The notes beneath the pieces are model-generated. The model did no database searches. It was not told the DNA's origin and saw only the letters and a list, made by a program, of their open reading frames with translations. Shown piece after piece: positions 21,506-33,058 of a DNA stretch of 64,000 nt; the stretch's first letter is position 1; every line of letters starts with the position of its first letter. The position numbers and the translations under genes are program-made. This DNA comes from Physcia stellaris. Lineage: Eukaryota; Ascomycota; Lecanoromycetes; Caliciales; Physciaceae. The DNA is taken from contig JABSSW010000006.1 of NCBI GenBank assembly GCA_018902385.1, positions 930,001 through 994,000 of the forward strand, read 5' to 3'.

Positions 21506-22543
21506 TCATGGGTGACGTTCCATCTGCAATGACCTATTTTCTACACCGAGAAGGCCCAGCGCCTTCCCTGCGACGGGCTGTTCGCGGCACCAGGGGGATA
21601 TCTCGGGAACTGTCTTCTCGCGTTTCAGTTCGGACGCATGCCATGAGTGTCGCATGTCGTCTATTGTTGGATTTTTGGGGTGCGATATGTCTCTCTGAAT
21701 ATCATCCTCCAACGGCCTCCATATCCAGTCCCTCTTCCTTCTACGTCTTCGACGATGGTCAACAGACCCTGTCGAGTTCTCCTCCTTTTCCAATAAGTCG
21801 TCAAGCGCTTTCCGTTCTGCGATCTCATCTTCAAGTCGCTTATCGCATGTATCAGTGTCAGACATATTTGAGGTATCGGCTGTTTCATAAGTGATCGGCG
21901 GAGGAATCACTTCCTCGAGCTGTTCATGAAAGCACACGCACTTGACTGGCGGGAACAACACCTTGGCTGTCCTTGGAATTGTTGAGGTAGTCGCCCGTCG
22001 TGGCAAAGGGCTGTTGCGCAAGATGCTGTGTGCTCCCATGGGTAAACAATAAGGTATTGTTGGGAAACAAGGAGACGTATGACCCGAGGATGATGTGGTT
22101 GGGGAGGACCTTGAAGGTGAGGGCGACATGAAATCTAATGATCGTGGGTCCGTAGGTCGTCTTACAGCTTCTCCCGCCATGTTGGTGTCAGGTGGAGTTT
22201 GAAAGATGTGACCTTGAGTGTTACCCGCTGTCGGTGACGGCGTAACGACACTCAAACTGAGAGCTGTCTTTGATCGATGGGTGGCAGGCAAAGTAGAGAC
22301 ATTTGCGGTCTGCAGAGACAGCTTGGGGCGTTTTGGTCCTGATATGGGGGTGGCCATGACAGAAAGCATTGCATCGGTGGATTGTTGATGTAGAGTCAAA
22401 GTCGGCCGATGGTCTGGTATATGGTGCTCTTGAAGTAACTTTGTATGCGGGTCGCCATCCTGGTTCTGAAGGCCGCGTAGATACTGGGGGCTGCGCATTG
22501 GAAGCACGAGCATCGTTTGTATAAGTGATACTTCGATGCGCAA
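21506..22543 (-). CDS. Conserved fungal protein of unknown function
   Basis: Open frame of up to 345 residues. No enzymatic domain is recognised. Features that look conserved are MATPISGPKRPKLSLQTA near the N-terminus and HSILRNSPLPRRATTSTIPR. A hydrophobic-basic motif LFPPVKCVCFHEQLEEVIPP follows. Later comes a coil-like charged helix (EDEIAERKALDDLLEKEE) ending in the basic/aromatic box RRRRRRKRDWIWRPLEDD. Pezizomycotina have a family with the same SILRNSPLP and K/R-rich-WxW arrangement. Its function is not known to me. The sequence is Ser/Thr/Pro-rich and probably disordered, with many potential phosphorylation sites. The true start is uncertain: the conserved part begins near MATPISGPKRP, so an upstream exon could exist. 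Confidence 0.7.
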   Translation of the reverse strand: MRIEVSLIQTMLVLPMRSPQYLRGLQNQDGDPHTKLLQEHHIPDHRPTLTLHQQSTDAMLSVMATPISGPKRPKLSLQTANVSTLPATHRSKTALSLSVVTPSPTAGNTQGHIFQTPPDTNMAGEAVRRPTDPRSLDFMSPSPSRSSPTTSSSGHTSPCFPTIPYCLPMGAHSILRNSPLPRRATTSTIPRTAKVLFPPVKCVCFHEQLEEVIPPPITYETADTSNMSDTDTCDKRLEDEIAERKALDDLLEKEENSTGSVDHRRRRRRKRDWIWRPLEDDIQRDISHPKNPTIDDMRHSWHASELKREKTVPEISPWCREQPVAGKALGLLGVENRSLQMERHP

Positions 22544-23590
22544 GTAGCCAGGAGCTTGAAACGAATGTGATACGCAAAGACTAGGTATCTGATCTAAGGG
22601 GGCAGTGTTCGGGTTCGAGGAGCGGCGACCGAGGGATGGAACGAGCGAGGGCTATCAGTTGACGCTGTTTCGTCGTTGGGTGGCAAATGAATAGAAGAAA
22701 TGCATATCAAGAAGTAGACGTCGCCATCGCTCTTGTCACTGGCCCACACAGGTGACAAAACCTCACCCGTTTGACATTGAGCAGAAGAGGTCTGAAAGGA
22801 AAGACATGAGGGAAAAGGGTAATAATAGGATAGAAAGGGAAGGGTGAGAGCCAATTGGATGATTTGCAATGGATAATAATAGCCGAGTCACAGAAAAAGG
22901 ATTAACGACAGACCCAAGGTAAGTAGTAAGTAGTACTCCGTACGGTACCTTTTGATTAGCGGGAGAACCATCACTGAGCAATTCTACTTTAGCTGTCGGT
23001 GCATGAGGGGGATGGGGAGCTTTGATTGGAGCGGCGTAAGTTCTTTATGTCTTGTTCATGACCCAGGCGCAAGAAATGTCCCACTCCGTATTCTATGTAC
23101 CTTGATGAGGGATTGGCACCTCGGTACTAGGACTAGGTACCTTAGTTTTTGCCTTTAACTATAGCCGGTCTAGCGGATCTTCTCTGTATGATACTAGAGA
23201 GTTTCGGTCTATAAGCCGACCAAATGAGCCTACAAAAGACACAGGGGCAACGCGGGCAAATGGAACGAGGTATTCACGGCGATGCACAAGATCAGGTCTT
23301 AAAAGCAACTATTCTACAAAATACTTGTGCTTACCTGAGCACGTCGGTGATTTTCCGTCGAGAGACGAGTTGAATCGACCAGTGCGGAACCCAGTTTGGA
23401 TACATTCTCAACACCTAGATGTAGTCAATGTCTCCATTAATCCATCTAAGCCTCGGCCAATGATGATGCCTGTCACAAATGGGGCAAGCTAGTCCTCCTA
23501 CAGCGGAAGTTAGGCATCACATAGAATCCAGCGTCTCATCTAAGCTCTTGTACCCCTTTCGAGACTCATTGGCGAAACCACTCTCTGGAC
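22544..23590. other. Divergent intergenic region with GTAC-rich tracts
   Basis: About 1.05 kb between two genes transcribed away from each other. Bases 22920-22949 and 23121-23145 contain GGTACC, TAGTACT and ACTAGGTACC steps like those at 9321-9358. No conserved coding sequence or RNA gene was seen. Promoters of the unknown fungal protein and the DNA polymerase gene must lie here. Confidence 0.45.
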
Positions 23591-25796
23591 ATGGCGCAAC
23601 GTGATGGTACATCGCTGAAAAGACATGACCAGAGAGTAATACTACACTTCGTAAGTAGTCGAAGCAAACCATCCTAACGATATTGTAATCTCTCAACCTG
23701 ATCTTCATGAGGACTATGACTGTTTTTACGCCGCCGTTTTTGAGCGCGAAGATCCCAAGCTCCGCCAGCTCCCGTTTGCTGTCCAGCAGAAACAGATTAT
23801 AGTCACTTGCAACTACGAGGCTCGTCGACGAGGGCTCTACAAATTACAGCTGGTAAAAGAAGCCCGAAAGAGATGTCCAGAGGTCATTATCGCCCTAGGC
23901 GAGGATCTGACACCCTTCCGAAATGCATCGAAAGACAATTATCTTTTCTTGCGAAGCCACGCTTGGAATCGCAAGGTGGAGCGATTAGGCTTTGATGAAG
24001 TGAGCAGAAAATGCCTGTTCAAAAAGGAGTCTAGCAAGAATTGATTGACCTCAGCAGGTCTTCATGGATGCCACAGATGTGGTCGACTACAACCTTGATA
24101 TGATGAACCGAAAGGCTCTGAGCTCTTCATTTTTCCATCTTGACCGCAATGACCCTACTGTTGGCTTTTCTTTTGACGCAGCCTCTATATCCGGCCATAC
24201 GTTCCCACCGGCTAGCACAGAGACTGATTTCCCACTTGTTTCCAAGGCCATGTTAACGGGGCCTCCGCATGATGAACTGTTCTTAAGGCTCTTGCTAGGA
24301 TCTCACCTTGCTCAGTATCTGAGACACAAGCTGGAAGAGCACAAGAGCTACACATCAACTGTCGGTGTCAGCACTAACAAAATTCTCTCCAAGCTGGTTG
24401 GGAATGTAAACAAGCCCAAAGGCCAAACTACACTACTACCTCCTTACAACAGAAGCCCCGATACGGATCATAGTAACGTCACGCGGTTTCTGGACGCTCA
24501 TGACATCGGCAAAATCCCAGGAATTGGCTTCAAAACTGCTCAGAAGATCAGACAACACATATTAAAACGTCCTGCTGCCTTCCAAAGCGGTATTATTTTC
24601 GGTGAGCACACGAGCACTCTATCGTCTATCTACTTTCCACAGTTTCACAACTGAGACACATCCTCCGGGGACAAGCGGCTCTGGCTTGGTCCTGAACGGG
24701 GCCATAACCCGAACTCGGCCCCAGAGTGGCGATTCTGACTTAGAGATGTTGAACAGGTCCTACGAAAGAGCAAATTTTCGTGGGAGATGTACGACTTTAT
24801 CCTGGAATGAGTGCAGATGTACTTGAGCGGCTCCTTGCTAGCCCGGGGACGCCAAAGGAGCTCGGCTCCAAGATCTGGGGTTTGATCAATGGTGTGGACG
24901 ATACTGAAGTCGCAAAAGCCAAAGACATACCTCAACAGATCAGCATTGTAAGGTTACATTTACCCGTTTCGGAGTTGTCTCTAATTACAAGATAGGAAGA
25001 CAGCTACATTAAGCTTAATCTCATGAGCGAGGTAAGAAAAGAATTGGCAATGCTCACATGCAGCTTAATCAAGAGGATGCGCCTGGACTTGACCACTGAG
25101 GCTGAAGACATGACTGTCAACGATGAGAAACTTTCGGTAAAGAAGACAGTCGATGGTCCAAGGAAGTGGTTAGCGCATCCAAAAACTCTCCGTCTGACGA
25201 CTCGACCACGACTGCCCCGGAATCCGGACGGGAGTCGCCCGAGGTTATTCAATCGTATCTCGAAATCATGCAACATGCCTTCAGTCGTATTTAGCTTTAA
25301 TCACAGCACCGAAACGATCGCAGAGAAGGTTGTCAACGGCTCACTGCTGCCTCTGTTTCATCAACTACATTCAGGGGACTCTGGCTGGGACCTCAGTCTT
25401 GTTAATTTGTGTGCTACAAATATGGCTCTTACCGGCACAGATGGCAAAAATGGAGCTGGCCGTGATATTGGCCGAATGTTCCGAAGACAAGATGATGTTC
25501 TCAAAGAATGGAGATTCGATGAGGTTGATGAGGCACCTTCACATTCGTTTCAAGCCGCTGTGGTAAATAAATCGCAGCATTCGGAGTCAGAGCAGCGTTC
25601 TAATAAGAACAATGACAGCTCGCTAACTGGATCAGAAGACATGTATCTAAATACTCGAAATTTGAAAGATACAGAGGATGCATGGAACAGTGAAGGTGAA
25701 ACAGCGAGTCTTGGTGAGGCCTGTACACTCTGTGGGGCTACTATGCCCGCCTTTGCAATGTCGGCACACCGGCGGTTTCACTCTCTCCCGGATTGA
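23591..25796 (+). CDS. Y-family translesion DNA polymerase, iota type
   Basis: Five exons (23591-23650, 23712-23999, 24058-24601, 24757-24947, 24996-25796) give 627 residues in phase. The first exon MAQRDGTSLKRHDQRVILHF splices directly to DYDCFYAAVFE, the first catalytic carboxylate motif (Asp21, Asp23). GFDEVFMDATD gives the second pair (Asp115, Glu116). YEARRRGLYKLQLVKEA is the conserved finger region. The helix-hairpin-helix reads IGKIPGIGFKTAQKIRQHI, and the little-finger domain has RKWLAHPKTLRLTTRPR. The C-terminus carries a short C2H2 finger, CTLCGATMPAFAMSAHRRFH, which resembles a ubiquitin-binding UBZ. The enzyme would bypass damaged bases at stalled forks, recruited through ubiquitinated PCNA. 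The domain order and the GVSTNKILSKLVGNVNKP block separate it from Rev1 and kappa. Confidence 0.9.
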
Positions 25797-26217
25797 GCAC
25801 GTTTCTCCAACCTAAGTAAAGCACACAGGAAAACTTGCCGTCAGAAGCCTCCACAATGACTGCATTGCCAGGGCCCGGGCAGTCGTGACTGGCGATTCCG
25901 TTGAGTGTTTGTAGTCATGACTGAAGTATTAGAAAAGACAGGAGTGTAGTGAGGAAGAAAGTCATTTGTTCTCCATGAACGAACGGATTTGGGAAACAAA
26001 CAACAAGAGTACAGGAAGCATTCCCGGTTTGTGTGTTGAGGGCTGATTGCCTCAAGCTCATGGTTGTATTCGCTTTTGATCAATTGAAAAGGTCAATTAC
26101 ACGATTCTCAATGCTAAACAATGGGAAGTCTCGGAAATTGCGTGAATCATGATTTTCCGGCTTATTTCAAGATACAGCGTTCAACAAGGCTATTCGTCGG
26201 AGCTCAAGTCACGTTTC
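25797..26217. other. Intergenic spacer between convergent polymerase and GET2 genes
   Basis: This is 421 bases that should hold the two 3' untranslated regions. Nothing else is recognisable. Confidence 0.5.
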
Positions 26218-27261
26218 TTAACCTTCAAACCCCCTCCACCAGCCCACAATGCCCAGCACGAACACCACAACCATAGCATCCTCTGCCAGAGTATTCCAAA
26301 TGCCGCTATACTGTCCGACTAACCTAGCCCTTCCCTTCCATGGCTCAGGTAGGACGCCCCCAATGAGCTGCAACCAGCCTCCCTGACTTCGGTCTTTACC
26401 TTGCTCAAGTAAGAATCTCGAACCCTGTAGGACCAGCTCGGCAGTAGCAAAAATCCAGAACATGCTGACGGCCGGCTGTCCAGCCTCGACAACGCCTGAC
26501 GCAGAGCTGGCAGGTGGCGGGGCCGTTGACCGACCAGCTGTGAGCCGAACAGGAGAGGAGGTGAAGGAGGCGTGAGAGACGAGATATATTCCTAGGACTG
26601 TGGCGTAGAGAGCGTGGAGCATCCTCCAAATGTAGGCATACCTTTCCACTGTAGTAGATGATGCTTCTTCTCGTTGCTGGCCGAAACCGTCCATACCAGG
26701 TAGGCCTCCACCTCCACCACCTAAACCACCTAGCATCGCTGCAAGGCCCGGAGGAAGGCCAGCAGCCCCTTCAGCGCCCGGTTCGTCGCCAGTACCGCCC
26801 ATCATCATCTGTTGAAATAGATGCATCATCGGATCTTCCTCTTGTTGCTGGGACTGCCGCGGCCCAGCCTCCTCACCTGGTTGGGATACGTCGGAGCGGA
26901 GAAGGGCCCGGATATCAGCTTCTGTGGGACCCTTGGCGGATGGTGTGCTGTTCTTCTGCGGTGACGAGCGAGAGTAAGGCTGAGTGGTGATGTCGATTTC
27001 GTCAGGATCGGGCGTTGAGGCATTATCTTTAGTAGTAGGGTAATTGTGCGTGAACGATGTGTCGTCCGAAGCTTCATCTGTTAGCTATCAAGATGTGGAA
27101 AATTGGAACGGCTGGACAATACAAGGCTCGACGGGTCTGCCAGATAGCTGGGTGATCTTATCTAGACGAGAGGAACCTCCAGCTTTGATCTTGGCTTCGC
27201 GACGTTCCCGGCGACGGCGAGAGCTATCGGAGCCGGAAGGTTGAGATTGCGGAGAGTCCAT
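26218..27261 (-). CDS. get2: Get2, ER receptor subunit for tail-anchored protein insertion
   Basis: Two exons, 27261-27123 and 27077-26218, give 332 residues in phase. The N-terminus MDSPQSQPSGSDSSRRRRER continues REAKIKAGGSSRLDKI. This is the cytosolic Arg-rich hook by which Get2 captures the Get3 ATPase. A disordered acidic linker and a short helix (GPTEADIRALLRSDV) follow. Then comes a Met/Gly-rich stretch (MMHLFQQMMMGG and a poly-Gly run). Three membrane segments end the protein: YIWRMLHALYATVLGIYLVS, SMFWIFATAELVLQGSRFLL and LAEDAMVVVFVLGIVGWW. Three spans with the RRRRERR hook match Get2/CAMLG. With Get1 it inserts tail-anchored proteins into the ER. The donor used (CCT-T|GTATTG) is the one that keeps phase. 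Another donor would need a different acceptor. Confidence 0.9.
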
Positions 27262-27677
27262 CTATCACCGTCAGATGAGACGGTTGAAGAATCGAATGAT
27301 GGGGGATAGTTGTGAAGAATATGCCAACCAGCTGTACATGAAATTCAAGTCACTGTACGACTGGTAATCCTCTGGGTTTCAGAAAAATCTACTCGGAGTC
27401 TGGTCGTCTGGCTACTTGCTTCATGTAACAAGGGAACGTTTCAGTGCTTGGCACAGTAGAACTAGTGAAATAGTTCTACGGATATGTTGTCTCAGCTAAT
27501 CAGACCCCTGGCTAGTTCAAAAGCCTTCATTTTTCGCCAGAGGGTCTGAGCCAAAGATCGGGTAAATCTTGTTTTGAACGTTCGCGACTGCAATATTACA
27601 CAAAAACAGCACGATAAGCTGATAACTAGCGTTTTTATCGAGTATTATTGATTTAGCTCAAAACATTCCGAGCGCTA

Positions 27678-27760
27678 TCAGGGTTATCTCAGGGTTGAGC
27701 AGCATAATCAGGGTTATCTCAGGGTTGAACAACATAATCAGGGTTATTTCAGGGTTGAAG
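27678..27760. repeat. 30-bp tandem repeat with paired CAGGGTT cores, 2.8 copies
   Basis: Copies start at 27678, 27708 and 27738. Each unit carries CAGGGTT twice, 12 bases apart. The copies differ at only a few positions. The array lies upstream of GET2 in non-coding sequence. It has too few copies, and no regular spacers, to be a CRISPR. Confidence 0.8.
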
Positions 27761-27778
27761 CTCTCGAAGCCACGCAAT

Positions 27779-28140
27779 TGAACGTTCAATTGAACGTTCA
27801 ATGCGCAATGCAATTGCGCAACAAACATCGTATATTATACAATTATCTGTGTGAAACATTGTAGCCTCGTATCGAATTAACAATTATTTCGCTTTACATT
27901 GTCAAAATTCGAAATATTCGTTGCAATAATGAATTGCGCAATGTGCTTGATTTGACAATTTTTGAATTTGAAAATGTAAGGAAATGTGCGTTCACAAAAC
28001 GTTTGCATTGTTGCGCAATTCAATTACACAACACTCATAATGTATTATACAATTATTTCTGTGGAACATTGTAGCTCCGTATCGAAATAACAATTTTGTC
28101 GCTTTACATTGTTAAATTTCAAAATATTCGTTGCAAGGAA
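27779..28140. repeat. AT-rich block with palindromes and a diverged direct repeat of about 108 bp
   Basis: At 27779-27803 the palindrome TTGAACGTTCAA occurs twice in a row, followed by GCGCAATGCAATTGCGCAA. Bases 27818-27927 and 28029-28136 are two diverged copies of one sequence. Both contain GTATTATACAATTAT (in slightly different forms), then ACATTGTAGC, and later TCGCTTTACATTGT and AATATTCGTTGCAA. No coding frame survives. The cytosine context is partly like the hypermutated block at the end of the window, so this may be a small TE remnant. Confidence 0.65.
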
Positions 28141-28300
28141 AAGCTTCGAAAAGTGCTGAATTTGGATGATGACGCGAAGGTCAATACGGTTATTTACCCG
28201 ATTTCTGGTCCAGACGTGTAGGTAAGAAGCCCGAGCCCTGTGACGCTTCGGCTACACGGCCCGAGACAACGGATATGTCGGAACCCAATTCCGGTCCGGA

Positions 28301-28406
28301 GATCCGCACCATTAATCCGGTGAGAAGGGTTAGGGTTGCATATGCAAAGTAATACATCGTTTGCTTGCAAACCCTAACCCTGCTGACAGGATTAATGGTG
28401 CGGATC
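28301..28406. repeat. Foldback with 18-bp perfect outer arms and telomere-like inner arms
   Basis: The outer arms 28301-28318 and 28389-28406 are exact inverted copies (GATCCGCACCATTAATCC). Inside them, AGGGTTAGGGTT at 28326-28337 pairs with AACCCTAACCCT at 28370-28381, leaving about 32 unpaired bases. The inner arms carry two TTAGGG-type units in each direction. The element looks like a foldback or MITE core. A clear target duplication was not found. Confidence 0.75.
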
Positions 28407-29289
28407 CATCCCCTCGCGATAAATCCACCCTAGCCATCCCCCCCAATCACAGCCCCCTGTGGAGAGAAGAGCTGGAGAACAACAATCAATTGGTCTGCTA
28501 GACTGCTACCTCGTACACACAGCCTTAATTATCAATCGGCCCGCTCTCTTTGCACTCACACCTCACATCTGCTATGGGACTTTAGGCTTCCACATTGATC
28601 CTTCAATGTATCTAGCTGCAACCATCGAAAATCTTCGCATTGCCGACCGATAAAAGGAATCAGATAGTCGCTTCGGGACAAATGTGAAAATGACCAAAGG
28701 AGAGGCTGTTGAGATGTCCAGAACTCGTGAAAACTTCTGAGACAGAGAAGAATGTAAATATGAGCTCAGATCGACTGAGCTAGCATTAACTCGATCAGGC
28801 AATCAGTGTATGATTGAAATAGTTCTCGGATTTGAATGGGTTGTTTAAAGTCGATTAGAATGTAGAGGTTTTGTCGTCCAGGTTTCCCAATGAAACGAAC
28901 AGAGCACCAAGGCCTGGAATTTTGTTTGTTTGGGGCTTAGGTAGGTCACTGAGTGAGCCTGTACCGGAATGAGGTATGGCAAATACTCGCAGTCTTCATA
29001 TAGTATCTAAATATACTACTATATCGAATCTTCTCCGGCATAGCATACGTGCTGAGCTGACTATACTTCGGTGACCACGCTGCCGGTCTTCAGTAAAGAG
29101 TACGTCTGATGTAAAAGTGCCTTTCCACCAGTTCAAACATCAATACCTAAATAATCTTTCAACATGGGTTGGTAATCAAGGGACGGACCAGACCCTCAAC
29201 CACTGTCCATCTGTACATTATAGTCTTGCCATCTTGTGAACATGTACCTGTACCCGGGCAATGCCACGCTGGTCATTACCTTCATGGCC
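28407..29289. other. Non-coding spacer downstream of HUL4
   Basis: About 880 bases with only short unconserved open frames on both strands. It should include the HUL4 3' untranslated region. No RNA gene or repeat was recognised. Confidence 0.45.
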
Positions 29290-32200
29290 TTATTTCAAAC
29301 CGAAACCCTCACTTTCGGTCACCGCCGTCCACAATCTCGATTCTAATTGCGCTCGGCTCTGATATTTGTAAAGCCCAATCCGGTTGAAGCATGTTCGCGC
29401 CGTTGGAAATCTCTTGAAATCGTCGCCTAACCGCGTCACCTTGATGACGAGGCTAGCGGCACCCATAGCTGGGATACGATCACTAGAAGTAATGAAACTC
29501 AGTAGATTCCTTTGGTCAGACGGCTTGGCGTTTTTGAAGGCTTCCCAGAACCATGTAATCACTGGTTCCTCTGTTGACGGATCTGACTTCCCCCATCCAT
29601 CGTAGGTAGCGACTGCCTGGAGAGTTGCCACGTCCAGTGGCTCATCCGATCCACGTACGAGCAGCTCAATCTCTTCTGGGCGGAATAATGACAAAGCATT
29701 TCCGCCACAGACGGTGAAGAAGCCACGTTTGAACGGTTCAAATTGACGAGCTACCGCTGTGTCCAGAAGGTAACGCACATACAGATCCACAAATTCTCGG
29801 CGATTGGAATTGGTCACTGGCCGACGTTCACCTTGCGGGCACAGTGGGACTTGCACAATTTGCCCATAGCGTTCGGCTTCTGCTACAAAGTCCCGGCAAA
29901 ACGTTTCCTCAACATCCCCATCAAAATCGAGCAACTGACGTAAACCCTTGGCAAGCGCCGGTCTGAATTCCGCAAGATCATCAAGCGTGTAGCCTGCCAG
30001 TGGACGTGCAGTGATCACCGAAGGTCCAGTATTAGTTGGCGCAGCTGCAAGCAGTTTCCGAAAAGCGAACGGAGGGAGCGCCACGTCCAGAATCGTCGAG
30101 TTGTAAATAGCAAGACCAAGCACAACTCCGACAAGAAAGAACTGGTCCGAAGTCTCGAAGCTATCTGGATTGAAATAGCAATAGTGTGACTCTTCATCGT
30201 AGATGAACAAGCCTGGTGGACAGTATTGTCAGCGTTGCCTCGCGAAGCAAACTACATTCATTACCTACCGTGCTCAGGATCGAAGACTTCACGGACGAGG
30301 AGAAGGAACCACTCTTTCCGGAGTCTTAGAGGATCAGTATTAATAGCGTAGTACTTTCACACCAAAAGGATACGTACCCGCCAGCATCAACGCCTTCTTC
30401 ATTTGTAAATTCAATGCGTAAGCCCTTTTTGATCTCTTCTTGGCCAGTACCAACGACTTCACTGACACCACGGAGACTATCTTCTACCAAACAGTCCCTT
30501 CGAACTTTAAGAACCAAGTACTGACTAACAGCCTTCCGATTGATGATGCTGTCAAAGAAAGCCTCTCGAGCCTTGATCTCCATCTGCCGCCGGGCATCAT
30601 GCTCCATGATGTGGATCTTGGCCCATATGGACAAGAACATAGGGTATTGACAGAAAGAGAAGTTACCTCTTCGGGACTCCCAATTTTCGAAATCGGCTAC
30701 AAGGTCCGAATAATCGAGTAGGGTGTTGTAAAATGCATTCGTTGGAAGCAGTTGGCCATGTCGATTCGCCCTTTGCTTGGCAGCAGTCTTTGAGGGCCAA
30801 TATTCTCGTTCCGCGGAATCTAGATGGGGCGAATGTCCGCGAAAACGCCCATTGTTGTTAGCCATAAACAGCAACGACATCACCCTTGCCGCAGCTTTAA
30901 TTTGCCAGTCGTCGCTGTAGGCTGTAGAAGTAGGCTTTTGCTCTGGCGGTTTATTTGCTGAAACTCCAAGAGCGGCGTGGAGCTGCGCAGAGCTACTCAA
31001 TCCATTTCCCGTATAACTTGGTACAAGACCTCCATTGGGGTCTTGACTACGGCTCACTTTGCGGTTGTGCTGCCTAGACAGCCTATATGTCACAAAGCTC
31101 CCAACAAGTTCAACGAGCCTACGGAAATAGGCTTCGGGAAATTGAGAAAACCACAAAATGAGATGGTGATGACAGTCGCTTGGCAAGGTTGATAGTAAAC
31201 CTAGTATACGCTTGGTGATACCGGAATGGGTTGCAGCACCACCTTGCTTGGTGCGGTCCGAGGGCGAACCAGCAGAAGACGGTCTGAGGGCACGGCCCGG
31301 TGCTTTCAAATAAGGCGAGTTTTGATCTCGATTTGCTGCCTGTGCGTTGCTAGGATCCGTCGGCTGATTCCTACTTTGCGGAAACAGCATTGGATTCGCA
31401 AGTAGAATGAGCAAAAAACGACAATCTCTAGGAGCTTTCAACGGTCTGCCGGGGCGCCGAAGTAGATTTTCCGAGGCCTTTAAAAGCGTCCTCTGTATAC
31501 GCATTGAAGCATCATGGAGATCCTCTTCAATATGGGACATCTGCAGTTCATTTATATGAGGTACCTTGATCTTGATCCTTTCAACAACGTCCTTCGAGCA
31601 ACGACCGATGTTCAAAATTGAGCAGTACCACTCATTAAGTTCCTTCCAGTTGACTAAGGATGATTTCATTGGAATTTTGTCGTATGTTGTTTGACCTGGA
31701 GATTGCGTAGTGGATTTATGGGTGCGAGGCTGCTCGGTACTTGTGCCACCTATTAAAGATCTCTACATTAGCAATTCGAACCTAAGGCCTAAAGCTTGAG
31801 AACCAAACATGCAACCATGGCTGTGAATTGGAAGCAGAAAGGTGGCGATCAAGACTCACCTGTCCACCACGTTCCATTCTCAGCGAAGTCTCCAAGAAGC
31901 AAAGTTTTGGCGTCCACCGGGAACAAAGTAGCGTTGAGCTCACGGAGTTGACCTTGCTCTGAGTTTTGAAGGGTTGGTACCATTGAGCCCTCACTTTTTG
32001 CGCGTGGTGTCAGCATGGGCTTGACCAGCAGAAACGACCCATTGAGACAATCAATTCCTTCAAAGCAGGCTACAATGTAGTTCTCCAGAGTCCGGAAGAT
32101 ACTTTTAGAAGAATTTGATCTGGAGCGGCCAAACTTCGACATGGATGAATCTCGAGGTTCATCTGGAGCACTGATAGGAGGTATCGGCGGAGGTCGGGAT

Positions 32201-33058
32201 GGCGATGGAGGTGGACTTCGCTTTCGTCGCTGGGTAGCAAGATGGAGGGATGTAGGCGACGTTTGAGATTCAACATGGGCAATGAAGGTGCCACGTGCCG
32301 TCTCTTCCTTGACTTGAGGTGTCCTTATGACATCTGCACTGCGTTGAAATGACTCGATGTAACGCGTAATACAAAGCTCGATGAGTGCTTGTGTCCGACT
32401 TGAAGATATGTAAGGTACTAGCACTCTTTGCGTGTCGTCTGGCATTCGCTTCGAGAAATTTGGCTTGAGATCATTCACCATTAAACAGGCAGTGCACCTA
32501 AACACGTCCACATCTTGGGGCCATCGTACGTGAGAATCGCACGTGGCACATCTGCCTTCACGAGAGATAGAGTCCTATTAGAGTTCTGGGAATCAGTCAT
32601 ACAATCTTGAAAAGAGGCCGAGCTTGAATATTTCTACAGCCACATCTCTTGCGCTGATGATGGTCATGGCTCCTGCCATCGTTCAAGGGATGTACAGAAG
32701 CGCGACACAAGCTGATGGAAGGGCTTACGGTCTGCGGATGGCCGATTAGATCGGCTGTAGGATTTGTCGGCATGCCGACGAGCTGGGTTTTTGCGTCAAC
32801 AACATCATCATCATCATCCTCATCATCGACTTCATCTTTGGCAGACTTTTTCTTGCCGCTTCCAAAGATAGATGGAAAGGGATGGCTGATGGATCGGCCA
32901 TGCTGTGAGGTTCTGCGAGGTAGTGAATTGCTCGATGGCTGAGAAGGTGGGCTTCTGAGCGGTGTGGGAAACTCGTTCGCTGGGGTCGACAATGTGGAAG
33001 TGGAGGTATTGGGATAAGCAGAGGAGCCAAGGAACAAACGTGTGGGCCAGGAAGGCAT
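29290..33058 (-). CDS. hul4: HECT-type E3 ubiquitin ligase, Hul4 family
   Basis: The minus-strand exons are 33058-32729, 32574-31860, 31749-30378, 30324-30269 and 30212-29290. They give 1131 residues with all phases consistent. The N-terminus is Ser/Pro-rich with a pure Asp/Glu run (DEVDDEDDDDD). A zinc ribbon follows, REGRCATCDSHVRWP with FRCTACLMVNDLKP, a Hul4 hallmark. The middle is helical with disordered Ser/Pro patches. The C-terminal HECT domain runs from about EFTNEEGVDAGGLRKEW through LFIYDEESHYCYFNPDSFE to the C-lobe. The catalytic cysteine lies in FPTARTCFNRIGLYKY, 30 residues from the end. Yeast Hul4 acts with Tom1 and other ligases in nuclear protein quality control. That role is an inference here. 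The fourth exon is only 56 nt. Confidence 0.93.

Noticed and set aside
27678-27760. Possible CRISPR-like array
   Set aside because: Fewer than three copies, no unique spacers, and a eukaryotic genome. It is a simple tandem repeat.
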